This document shows, one piece after another, positions 19,080 to 26,243 of a stretch of DNA of 64,000 nucleotides (the stretch's first letter is position 1; each line of letters begins with the position of its first letter). The stretch covers positions 367,001 to 431,000 of the forward strand of contig CP077096.1 of assembly GCA_014268975.2 (NCBI GenBank). The letters run 5' to 3'. Made by a program: the position numbers and the translations under genes. The stretch is from Pseudomonas wayambapalatensis. Lineage in GTDB: Bacteria > Pseudomonadota > Gammaproteobacteria > Pseudomonadales > Pseudomonadaceae. The notes under the pieces were generated by a model. That model searched no databases, was not told where the DNA came from, and saw only the letters and a list, made by a program, of their open reading frames with translations.

Positions 19080-19103
19080 TGTAGGAGCGGGCTTGCCCGC
19101 GAA
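19080..19103. repeat. Single REP
   Basis: One forward 24-base REP copy of the GGGCTTGCCC type, between the exbD terminator and the promoter region of the next gene; no inverted partner is nearby. Confidence 0.85.
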
Positions 19104-19224
19104 AAGGCCAGCCCAGACAACCAATAATTATGGTTATTAATAAATAGCTTCTTATTCCTTTACGAATATAACTGCCTCCCTATACTTGGTTCCCAAGCAC
19201 GCAAACTTCCAAGGAGGCGTCCCC

Positions 19225-19806
19225 ATGCGCAATGAGTCGATTCGTTACCTGATTGTGCCGGGCTGGCAAGGATCGCCAGACAATCATTGGCAAAGCCACT
19301 GGCAGCGCAGCCTGCCCAACAGCGCCCGGGTCGAGCAGCACGATTGGCTCACCCCGCAGCGGCGCGACTGGATACAGGCACTCGAGCAGGCGATTGCCGC
19401 CGAACGCTCGCCGGTGATCCTCATCGCCCACAGCCTGGGTTGCATCACCATCGCCCACTGGGCCGCGCAGGCCAGCCCTGGGCTGCTGCGCCAGGTGCGA
19501 GGGGCGCTGCTGGTGGCGCCCGCGGATGTCGAACGGCCGACCTGCGCGCCGGCCTTGCGCAATTTCGCACCCATTCCCCTGCACGCGCTGCCGTTTCCCA
19601 GCCAGGTGGTCAGCTCGGACAACGATCCGGCCGTCAGCGTGCCGCGTGCACTCTACCTGGCCAAGGCCTGGGGCGCGGAAGCAGGGTTGTTGAGCAATGC
19701 CGGGCACATCAACGTCAAGTCCGGTCACGAGCGCTGGGAACAGGGCTTCGCCTATCTGTACCGCCTGCAAGGCCGGATCGAGCAGCGCTCCCTGCGCCGC
19801 GCCTGA
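19225..19806 (+). CDS. RBBP9/YdeN-type alpha/beta hydrolase
   Basis: 193-residue cytoplasmic serine hydrolase of the small RBBP9/YdeN family. The opening YLIVPGWQGSPDNHWQSHW and the nucleophile elbow IAHSLGCIT (Ser in GHSLG position) are typical; the acid is likely in SSDNDPAV and the catalytic His in NAGHINVKSG. The substrate is not known for most members. A strong AAGGAGG site sets the start at 19225. The upstream DNA is AT-rich, with a palindrome TTATTAATAA (19134-19143) and a CTTATTCC motif (19151-19158). It probably forms an operon with the AAA+ gene 62 bases downstream. Confidence 0.88.
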   Translation: MRNESIRYLIVPGWQGSPDNHWQSHWQRSLPNSARVEQHDWLTPQRRDWIQALEQAIAAERSPVILIAHSLGCITIAHWAAQASPGLLRQVRGALLVAPADVERPTCAPALRNFAPIPLHALPFPSQVVSSDNDPAVSVPRALYLAKAWGAEAGLLSNAGHINVKSGHERWEQGFAYLYRLQGRIEQRSLRRA

Positions 19807-19868
19807 CCTGGCCTTTCAACCGATTTCGCTGAATCCCTGGTCGCCTGCGTCTGGGGCGGGAGTTTTCC

Positions 19869-20816
19869 ATGAGTTTCAACAATCCCTTCGGCCAGCCACT
19901 GCTGACGTTTCCCGAGCTGGACAAGAGCCCGCTGAGCATCCGTGCCAAGGCGCTGGTATTCGTCGATGCACGTTCGCAGCAACTGCGCGAAGCGCTCGAA
20001 CGCCTGGCGCCGCAACCGCTGCCGGTGCTGATCCGTGGTGAGACCGGCACCGGCAAGGAGCTGCTGGCAAGGCAGATCCACCGTGCCAGCGATCGCGCGG
20101 GGTTGTTCGTCTCGGTCAACTGCGCGGGCATCAGCCACACCTACGCCGATGCCGAGCTGTTTGGCTACAGCGCCGGTACCCATGGCGGCACGGCCAGCAG
20201 TCGCGCAGGCTGGTTCGGTTCGGCCAATGGCGGCACCTTGTACCTGGACGAGATCGCCGACCTGCCGCTGGCCATCCAGGGCAAGCTGCTGGCGGCCCTG
20301 GAGAACCGTGAGGTCACTCGGGTCGGCGCCCAGCAGGCGCAGGCCGTGGATGTGCGTCTGGTGGCCGCCTCCAGCATCGACCTGGCCCAGGCGGTGCGTG
20401 CCGGGCGCTTCAACGAACGGCTGTACCTCTATCTGCACGAGGGCGAACTGGAATTGCCGGCACTGCGCCAGAGGGTGGGGGACATCCTGCCGCTGGCCGA
20501 ATACTTCGTCGGCATCTACAGCGTGCGCCTGGAGCGCAGCGTGCCGCTGATCAGCGAAGCGGCGCAGCAAGCGCTGGAAGCCCATGCCTGGCCCGGCAAC
20601 ACCCGCGAGCTGGAGAACGTCATCCACTTTGCCTTGCTGGTGGCCGAGGGGGATGAAATTCTCCCGCAGCACCTGGACTTGCCTGAGCGTGCACCCCTTG
20701 CCAGCCTGGCCAGCCAGCTTGCGCAACTGGGGCGCAGCCGCGAGCCAGGCACGCTTGCCGCCTTGCGTGAGCTGCTGGAGCAAAGCCTGGCCGAGCTCAA
20801 TGCATCCGCGAGCTAG
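19869..20816 (+). CDS. Sigma-54-activator-like AAA+ protein lacking GAFTGA and a DNA-binding domain
   Basis: 315-residue protein with the AAA+ core of bacterial enhancer-binding proteins and almost nothing else. Seen: Walker A GETGTGKE (57-64), Walker B GGTLYLDEI, sensor I RLVAAS and sensor II region WPGNTRELENV. Missing: the sigma-54-contact loop GAFTGA is replaced by GTHGGT (103-108). The two arginine fingers expected in the FRxDLxxRL block are Asn182 and Tyr188 (block reads FNERLYLYL). No Fis-type helix-turn-helix follows sensor II, the protein ending after about 75 more residues. Databases usually call such genes sigma-54-specific regulators. The sequence argues that it is not a standard activator; it may be an ATP-binding partner or anti-activator. 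Context points to sulfur metabolism. Confidence 0.8.
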   Translation: MSFNNPFGQPLLTFPELDKSPLSIRAKALVFVDARSQQLREALERLAPQPLPVLIRGETGTGKELLARQIHRASDRAGLFVSVNCAGISHTYADAELFGYSAGTHGGTASSRAGWFGSANGGTLYLDEIADLPLAIQGKLLAALENREVTRVGAQQAQAVDVRLVAASSIDLAQAVRAGRFNERLYLYLHEGELELPALRQRVGDILPLAEYFVGIYSVRLERSVPLISEAAQQALEAHAWPGNTRELENVIHFALLVAEGDEILPQHLDLPERAPLASLASQLAQLGRSREPGTLAALRELLEQSLAELNASAS

Positions 20817-21002
20817 AGCGGTTGTCGGTCGCTCATAAGCAAAACAGCTGATGGCTTTTTGTTTTTGGAATAAGCAGCGAATCAAAAGATATTGTTAGGG
20901 CATAAAAAATCCCGGTATCGTCCGCTCCACGCCCACTGTCGAGACGGTGTGGCACCTGACTTCGCCATCGTCGATGGCCCCAGCTTGATAACAAGGATCA
21001 CC

Positions 21003-21788
21003 ATGAAAAAGACCCTGCTGACGACTGCCCTCGCTGCTGCCCTGTCGCTGTCCGGCCTGGCTCACGCCGCCGAAAAACTGGTGGTAGCCGCCACGCCGGT
21101 GCCGCACGCCGAAATCCTCGAGCTGATCAAGCCGACCCTGGCCAAGGAAGGTGTGGACCTGCAGATCAAGGTCTTCACTGACTACGTGCAGCCGAACGTG
21201 CAGGTCGACCAGAAGCGCCTGGACGCCAACTACTTCCAGACCCTGCCGTACCTGAAGAACTTCAACGAAGGCAAGGGCACCCACCTGGAAACCGTGATCG
21301 GCGTTCACGTCGAGCCGTTCGGTGGCTACTCCAAGAAGGTCAAGAGCCTGTCGGAGCTCAAGGAAGGCGCCACCGTGGCTATCCCGAACGAGGGCAGCAA
21401 CAGTGGTCGCGCCCTGCTGCTGTTGCAGAAGGCCGGCCTGATCACCCTGAAGGATCCGAAGAACGCCCTGGCGACGCCGAAAGACATCGCCGAGAACCCG
21501 AAGAAACTGAAATTCCGCGAGCTCGAGTCGGCCATGCTGCCTCGCGTGCTGGACCAGGTCGACCTGGACATGATCAACACCAATTACGCGCTGGAGGCTG
21601 GCCTGAACCCGGCCAAGGATGCGCTGGTGATCGAAGGCAGCGACTCGCCATACGTGAACTTCCTGGTCGCGCGTCCTGACAACAAGAACAGCGACGCCAT
21701 CCAGAAGCTGGCCAAGGCCCTGACCAGCCCTGAAGTGAAAGCCTTCATCGAGCAGAAGTACCAGGGCGCGGTACTGCCGGCGTTCTGA
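21003..21788 (+). CDS. metQ: MetQ/NlpA-family periplasmic substrate-binding protein
   Basis: 261-residue binding protein for methionine or related ligands. The signal peptide is MKKTLLTTALAAALSLS ending AHAAE, a type I signal with no lipobox Cys, so it should be soluble in the periplasm, unlike E. coli MetQ. The family blocks ATPVPHAEILELIKPTL, DYVQPNVQVDQKRLDANYFQ and YVNFLVARPDN are present. It stands alone, with its own promoter region (GGAATAAG at 20867-20874) and its own terminator; no metN or metI is adjacent. The ATG 21003 has an AAGGAT site; a longer frame from 20892 has no signal-like start. Confidence 0.87.
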   Translation: MKKTLLTTALAAALSLSGLAHAAEKLVVAATPVPHAEILELIKPTLAKEGVDLQIKVFTDYVQPNVQVDQKRLDANYFQTLPYLKNFNEGKGTHLETVIGVHVEPFGGYSKKVKSLSELKEGATVAIPNEGSNSGRALLLLQKAGLITLKDPKNALATPKDIAENPKKLKFRELESAMLPRVLDQVDLDMINTNYALEAGLNPAKDALVIEGSDSPYVNFLVARPDNKNSDAIQKLAKALTSPEVKAFIEQKYQGAVLPAF

Positions 21789-21812
21789 TTTGCCAGGTTA
21801 GCGCTTCACATG

Positions 21813-21845
21813 AAAACGCCGACACTATTGTGTCGGCGTTTTTGT
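21813..21845 (+). terminator. Intrinsic terminator of the metQ-like gene
   Basis: AAAACGCCGACAC pairs with GTGTCGGCGTTTT around a TATT loop, followed by further Ts. Confidence 0.9.
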
Positions 21846-21900
21846 TTTGGCGCTGCGGTGTTCTTTTCGCGGCCCCAATCCCGAGACCGTCACCGACTCT

Positions 21901-21924
21901 TGTAGGAGCGGGCTTGCCCGCGAA
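21901..21924. repeat. Single REP
   Basis: One forward 24-base REP copy of the GGGCTTGCCC type, about 50 bases after the metQ terminator. Confidence 0.85.
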
Positions 21925-21949
21925 GAAAGCACCGCAATCCCGAGCCCCG

Positions 21950-22033
21950 TCAACGCTGCTCGGCAAGCGCCTTGCGCAGGGCCAGCAACCACTGAAGTTG
22001 TTCGTTCGAAACAGGTGTGCTTGGGCTGTTCAT
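21950..22033 (-). CDS. Possible very small protein (27 residues)
   Basis: An ATG at 22033 on the minus strand opens a 27-codon frame ending NEQLQWLLALRKALAEQR, an amphipathic-looking helix. A weak AGGGACG site precedes it. No homologue is recognised, and the frame could be chance. Confidence 0.25.
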   Translation of the reverse strand: MNSPSTPVSNEQLQWLLALRKALAEQR

Positions 22034-22185
22034 CGTTGTCGTCCCTGTGGGCCTGGCAGGCCGATCAGTCTGAAGTCCTTTTGATAGGTATTTCGAGGGA
22101 AAGATCCCAGACGGATGTATGAAATTTCCGGTTAGCCCGTCGGGTGATATCAATATGCAATAAGGGTATTTAGAGAAAGCTTTTT

Positions 22186-22296
22186 ATGCCTTTAGAGTCT
22201 ACCCATCGTGCTTACCGGCACATCCCTTTGATCGTCCACGACGCCGAGCCATCCTCGCGTCGGGCCCGGAACCTTGCCCATGTCGTACCTCCGTGA
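22186..22296 (+). CDS. Possible 36-residue leader ORF before the amino acid ABC operon
   Basis: ATG 22186 with a GAGAAAG-like site opens a frame ending TGA 22294-22296, just 21 bases before the permease start. The peptide is rich in His and Arg (begins MPLESTHRAYRHIPLIVHD). It could be a translated leader, or chance. Confidence 0.25.
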   Translation: MPLESTHRAYRHIPLIVHDAEPSSRRARNLAHVVPP

Positions 22297-22317
22297 CCTT
22301 GTGTCGAGGCGTTATCC

Positions 22318-22983
22318 ATGACCTTCGACACTGCCTTCATGCTTAGCACACTCCCGGCATTCCTCAAGGCCGTCGGCGTCACCCTGCAGGTCGGGCTGAT
22401 CGCCATCGCCACCTCGCTGCTGGTCGCCGTGTTCAATGCCGCCGTCCTGGTGTTTCGCACCCCCTACCTGTGGCGGCTGGTCAAAGGCTATGTGGAGCTG
22501 GCACGCAACACGCCGCTGCTGATCCAGTTGTTCTTCGTCTATTTCGCACTGCCGACCCTGGGTTTGAAAGTATCCGGCTTCGCTGCCGCGATCATCACCA
22601 TGACCTTCATGGGCGGCGCCTACCTCACCGAGGTGCTGCGAGCGGGTGTCGAAGCGGTGCCGCGCGCGCAGCTTGAGTCGGGGCGTTCCATCGGCTTGTC
22701 CGAGGGCCAGTTGCTGCGCCACGTGATCCTGCCCCAGGCCGGCATCCTCAGCCTGCCGGCGCTGTTCGCCAACTTCATCTTCCTGCTCAAGGAAACCACC
22801 GTGGTCTCGGCGGTGGCGGTGCCGGAAATCCTCTACACCACCAAGAACTACATCGCCCTGTACTACAAGACCTACGAGATGCTCGCGGTGCTGACGTTGC
22901 TCTGCGTGCTGCTGTTCCTGCCGTTGTCGCTGCTGCTGCGCCACCTCGAAAGGAGGCTGCAACATGGCCAGTTCGGCAATTGA
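22318..22983 (+). CDS. Polar amino acid ABC transporter permease (first)
   Basis: 221-residue inner-membrane permease of the His/Glu/Gln/cystine (HAAT) type. Helices include AVGVTLQVGLIAIATSLLVAVF and the family block YVELARNTPLLIQLFFVYFALP. The EAA loop region is LESGRSIGLSEGQLLRHVILPQA. It starts a tight four-gene operon and its end overlaps the second permease by 20 bases. The ligand cannot be told; the position beside sulfur genes makes cystine or another sulfur amino acid plausible. Confidence 0.9.
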   Translation: MTFDTAFMLSTLPAFLKAVGVTLQVGLIAIATSLLVAVFNAAVLVFRTPYLWRLVKGYVELARNTPLLIQLFFVYFALPTLGLKVSGFAAAIITMTFMGGAYLTEVLRAGVEAVPRAQLESGRSIGLSEGQLLRHVILPQAGILSLPALFANFIFLLKETTVVSAVAVPEILYTTKNYIALYYKTYEMLAVLTLLCVLLFLPLSLLLRHLERRLQHGQFGN

Positions 22984-23623
22984 GCTGCTGCTGGTGTCCT
23001 TGCCGCAACTGGCCAAGGGCGCCGGACAGACCCTGGCGATCTCGGCCTTGGGCATCGTCTTCGCCACCCTGGGTGGTGTGCTCTATGGCGTGCTGGCCAC
23101 GCTGGGCAAGCGTGCGGTGAACATCGCCTTGCAGATCTATCTGGAGCTGTTTCGGGCGATACCGGTGCTGGTCTGGCTGTACCTGGTGTTCTTCGGGTTG
23201 CCGATCTTCTTTTCGCTGAGTATCCCCAGCTTCTGGTGCGCGGTGCTGGTGCTGGGGCTGTGGGGTGCCAGCGAGGTTGGCGAGGTGGTGCGCGGGGCCC
23301 TGGCTTCGCTGCCGCGCGGCCAGCGTGAGGCGGGGTTGTCGATCGGCCTGTCGGGCCTGCAGTTGTATGGGCACGTGCTGTTGCCGCAGGCCCTCAAGCG
23401 CATGACGCCGCCTACCATCAACATCTACACGCGCATCGTCAAGACCAGCTCGCTTGCCGTGCTGATCGGCGTCGTCGATGTGATCAAGGCCGGCCAGCAG
23501 ATCATCGAGCGTACCTACGAGTCGGTGCTGATCTACGGCGTACTGTTCCTGTTCTTCTTCTTCATCTGCTATCCGCTTTCCGCCGCTTCGCGCGCGCTGG
23601 AACGCCGCTGGGCCCACTCATGA
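22964..23623 (+). CDS. Polar amino acid ABC transporter permease (second)
   Basis: 219-residue inner-membrane permease, partner of the previous one. It has the HAAT block YLELFRAIPVLVWLYLVFFGLP and the EAA loop REAGLSIGLSGLQLYGHVLLPQA. AGGAGG lies just before its ATG, inside the end of the upstream gene. The stop overlaps the ATPase start by four bases. Confidence 0.9.
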   Translation: MASSAIELLLVSLPQLAKGAGQTLAISALGIVFATLGGVLYGVLATLGKRAVNIALQIYLELFRAIPVLVWLYLVFFGLPIFFSLSIPSFWCAVLVLGLWGASEVGEVVRGALASLPRGQREAGLSIGLSGLQLYGHVLLPQALKRMTPPTINIYTRIVKTSSLAVLIGVVDVIKAGQQIIERTYESVLIYGVLFLFFFFICYPLSAASRALERRWAHS

Positions 23624-24393
23624 GCGCATTGATCGAATTCCAGGGTTTCAACAAGTTCTTCGGCGAGCACCAGGTGCTCAAGGGGGTCGACCTGCAAGTA
23701 CAGGCCGGCGAAGTGGTGGTGATCCTCGGCCCCAGCGGTTGCGGCAAGAGCACCCTGCTGCGTTGCCTGAACGGCCTGGAGGAGGCCCATGGCGGTAGCC
23801 TGCGCCTCGATGGCCAGGACTTGCTCGGCCCCGGCACCGACTGGCGCCAGGTACGCCAGCGGGTGGGCATGGTGTTCCAGAGCTATCACCTGTTCGGCCA
23901 CATGAGCGTGATCGACAACCTGCTGCTCGGCCCACTCAAGGTGCAGAAGCGCGAGCGCGCCGAAGCCCAGGCGCAGGCCGAGGCGTTGCTGGCGCGGGTG
24001 GGGTTGCTGGACAAGCGGGACGCCTTCCCCCGGCAGTTGTCAGGCGGCCAGCAGCAGCGCATCGCCATTGTTCGTTCGTTGTGCATGAACCCGCAGGTGA
24101 TGCTGTTCGACGAGGTCACCGCAGCCCTGGATCCCGAGATGGTCAAGGAGGTGCTGCAGGTGATCCAGGGCCTGGCCCGGGACGGCATGACCCTGCTCAT
24201 CGTCACCCACGAAATGGCCTTCGCCCGGGCGGTGGCCGACCGTATCGTGTTCATGGAGGCCGGCAGGATCCTTGAACAGAGCGACCCCGAGAGCTTCTTC
24301 AGCCAACCGCGGACCGCACGCGCGCAGCAGTTCCTGGACAAATTCTCCTTCGTCGAAAGCCTGCCGAAGACACTACACAAGGAACTGTCATGA
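23620..24393 (+). CDS. Polar amino acid ABC transporter ATP-binding protein
   Basis: 257-residue ATPase of the GlnQ/HisP type. Walker A is GPSGCGKST, signature LSGGQQQRIAI, Walker B VMLFDEVTAALDPE and switch LLIVTHEMAFA. The DEVTAALDP form is characteristic of amino acid importers. It overlaps both neighbours by four bases. Confidence 0.94.
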   Translation: MSALIEFQGFNKFFGEHQVLKGVDLQVQAGEVVVILGPSGCGKSTLLRCLNGLEEAHGGSLRLDGQDLLGPGTDWRQVRQRVGMVFQSYHLFGHMSVIDNLLLGPLKVQKRERAEAQAQAEALLARVGLLDKRDAFPRQLSGGQQQRIAIVRSLCMNPQVMLFDEVTAALDPEMVKEVLQVIQGLARDGMTLLIVTHEMAFARAVADRIVFMEAGRILEQSDPESFFSQPRTARAQQFLDKFSFVESLPKTLHKELS

Positions 24394-25268
24394 AAACTGC
24401 CCACTTCACCAAACTGCTGGCGCCGCTGTTCGGCCTGGCCTTGCTGGCCGGTTGCGACCAACCCGCGGAGCCGGGCAAGTCGGCTGCGGCGACGTCCGCA
24501 CCGTCCACCAGCTATCTGGAAACCATCAAGGCCCGCGATAAGTTGATCGTCGGCGTGTTCACCGACAAGCCGCCGTTCGGCTTCGTCGACGAGAGCGGTC
24601 GCTATGTGGGCTTCGACACCGATATCGGTCGTCGCTTCGCCAAGGACCTGCTCGGCGACGAGAACAAGGTCGAGTTCGTGGCCGTGGAGCCGGCCAGCCG
24701 CATCCCGTTCCTGCAGAGCGACAAGGTCGACCTGATCCTCGCCAACATGACCGTCACCCCGGAGCGCAAGGAAGCGGTCGACTTCACCAACCCCAACCTG
24801 CGTGTGGCGGTGCAAGCCATCGTGGCCGATGGCAGCCCGGTGAAAGCCCTCGATGACCTGGCCGACAAGACCATCATCGTCACCACCGGCACCACCGCCG
24901 ATATCTGGCTGACCAAGAACCACCCGGACTGGAAGCTGCTCAAGTTCGAGAAGAACAGCGAATCGCTGCAGGCCCTGGCCAATGGCCGTGGCGACGCCTA
25001 TGCCCAGGACAACCTGATCCTGTTCAGCTGGGCCAAGCAGAACCCGGGTTACCGCGTGTTGCCAGAGTTGCTGGGTGACGAGGCGCCGATTGCCCCGGCG
25101 GTGAAGAAGGGCAATACCGAGCTGCGCGACTGGGTCAATGCCGAGCTGGCCAAGCTGGGCGAGGAGAAGTTCCTGCTCAAACTGTATGACCAGTACGTGC
25201 GCAAGGAACTGAGCGACGACACCAAGCCTGAGAGCGTGATCGTCGAAGGCGGCAAGTGGCAGGGGTGA
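24390..25268 (+). CDS. Polar amino acid ABC transporter binding lipoprotein (SBP family 3)
   Basis: 292-residue solute-binding protein. The signal ends LALLAGCDQ, a lipobox, so it is anchored as a lipoprotein with a Ser/Ala-rich linker to about residue 45. The SBP_bac_3 core reads KLIVGVFTDKPPFGFVDESG, FVAVEPASRIPFLQSDKVDLI and MTVTPERKEAVDFTNP, with the ligand-binding Arg/Asp pattern retained. Fourth and last gene of the operon; a hairpin follows in the 42-base convergent gap. Confidence 0.92.
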   Translation: MKTAHFTKLLAPLFGLALLAGCDQPAEPGKSAAATSAPSTSYLETIKARDKLIVGVFTDKPPFGFVDESGRYVGFDTDIGRRFAKDLLGDENKVEFVAVEPASRIPFLQSDKVDLILANMTVTPERKEAVDFTNPNLRVAVQAIVADGSPVKALDDLADKTIIVTTGTTADIWLTKNHPDWKLLKFEKNSESLQALANGRGDAYAQDNLILFSWAKQNPGYRVLPELLGDEAPIAPAVKKGNTELRDWVNAELAKLGEEKFLLKLYDQYVRKELSDDTKPESVIVEGGKWQG

Positions 25269-25284
25269 GTCAGGGTCCAATCGC

Positions 25285-25303
25285 GGGGCTGCACTGCAGC
25301 CCC
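25285..25303. terminator. Hairpin in the convergent gap after the amino acid ABC operon
   Basis: GGGGCTG (25285-25291) pairs with CAGCCCC (25297-25303). No T tract follows; it lies between two convergent genes only 42 bases apart. Confidence 0.5.
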
Positions 25304-25310
25304 GGCGATA

Positions 25311-26129
25311 TCAGCGGTGACGCGGCAACCAGTTCAACAGGAACTCATTCACCACCTTCGGGTTCTCCAGGCTGGAGATATGCCCTGCGAACGGAATCTG
25401 CGCTGCCAGGCAGCCGATGATCCGTGCCATTTCGTTGCTTTCGGCAGGCGGACGCGGAATATCCTGGTCGCCGCAGACCACGATGGTCCGCTCTGCCGGC
25501 AACTCGCCCAGTCGGCCCAGCAGGTCAGGGCGTCCGAAAATCACCCGCCCCATCGGGTCGAGGCTCTGGCGAATGGTCTCGGCGCTGCTGGCCTTGAGGT
25601 CGGCGCGGAACTGCTCGCGCACGTCTGGCACCGTCTGGCCGCCGGCATGGAAGAAGATCGGCACCACGATGTCGAGCAGTGGGTCAGGGAAGAACCCTGC
25701 GCCGCTGGCGGCATCCAGCAGGCCGAAGTACTTCAGGCGCGTGGCTTCAGGTTCGGCGCCGAGGTAGGTGTCCATCAGCACGATGCGGTCAACCCGTTCC
25801 GGGTGTTCGATCGCCAGCTCAGCACCCCACATGCCACCGACCGACAGGCCGACCAGATGGCATTTGTCGATGCCCAGCGCGTCGAGAAACGCCAGGTGCT
25901 GGCGTGCCAGCGCGCTCATGTCGGTGGTGGTGGCTGGTGGTGCCTCGGAGTCGCCATGGCCCCAGAGCTCGGGCACCAGCACGCGGAAGTGTTTCGACAG
26001 CGCATCGATCTGCGGTTGCCACATCGCGGCAGACCACAGGTAGCTATGGCCCAGCAGCACCGGGAAGCCCTGGCCCTGGTCGACGTAGCTCATGCGGGCG
26101 CCGTCGATTTCGATGAAGTGCTTTTGCAT
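25311..26129 (-). CDS. Alpha/beta hydrolase
   Basis: 272-residue cytoplasmic alpha/beta hydrolase. The oxyanion region is VLLGHSYLWSAAMWQPQ, the nucleophile elbow LVGLSVGGMWG, the acid probably in VVCGDQDIPRP, and the catalytic His in IPFAGHISSLENP. Similar to 3-oxoadipate enol-lactonase and haloalkane-like esterases; the exact substrate is unknown. It ends in a tight convergent gap with the amino acid ABC operon. Followed on the same strand, upstream, by the acylase gene. Confidence 0.88.
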   Translation of the reverse strand: MQKHFIEIDGARMSYVDQGQGFPVLLGHSYLWSAAMWQPQIDALSKHFRVLVPELWGHGDSEAPPATTTDMSALARQHLAFLDALGIDKCHLVGLSVGGMWGAELAIEHPERVDRIVLMDTYLGAEPEATRLKYFGLLDAASGAGFFPDPLLDIVVPIFFHAGGQTVPDVREQFRADLKASSAETIRQSLDPMGRVIFGRPDLLGRLGELPAERTIVVCGDQDIPRPPAESNEMARIIGCLAAQIPFAGHISSLENPKVVNEFLLNWLPRHR

Positions 26130-26243
26130 GAGGAAGGCTCTTGGAAGAAAGAGGCGAACAGGTTACCTGTTCGCAGTGTGAAGGGTTGTGAAACTGGTCA
26201 TGTTCGGGCTGCTCTGGTGGTGAGCTTTTCGACAGCAGCGCGC

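Larger units (their letters stand above)
21789..22317. other. 529-base region between the metQ-like gene and the amino acid ABC operon
   Basis: It holds the metQ terminator, one REP (21901-21924), a possible 27-codon gene on the minus strand (21950-22033), and an AT-rich promoter-like segment (about 22130-22185) followed by a possible 36-codon leader (22186-22296). No RNA gene was recognised. Confidence 0.5.

Noticed and set aside
20817..21002. Methionine or SAM riboswitch before the metQ-like gene
   Set aside because: No conserved SAM-riboswitch elements were seen and no long leader fold is evident; a protein-controlled promoter is simpler.
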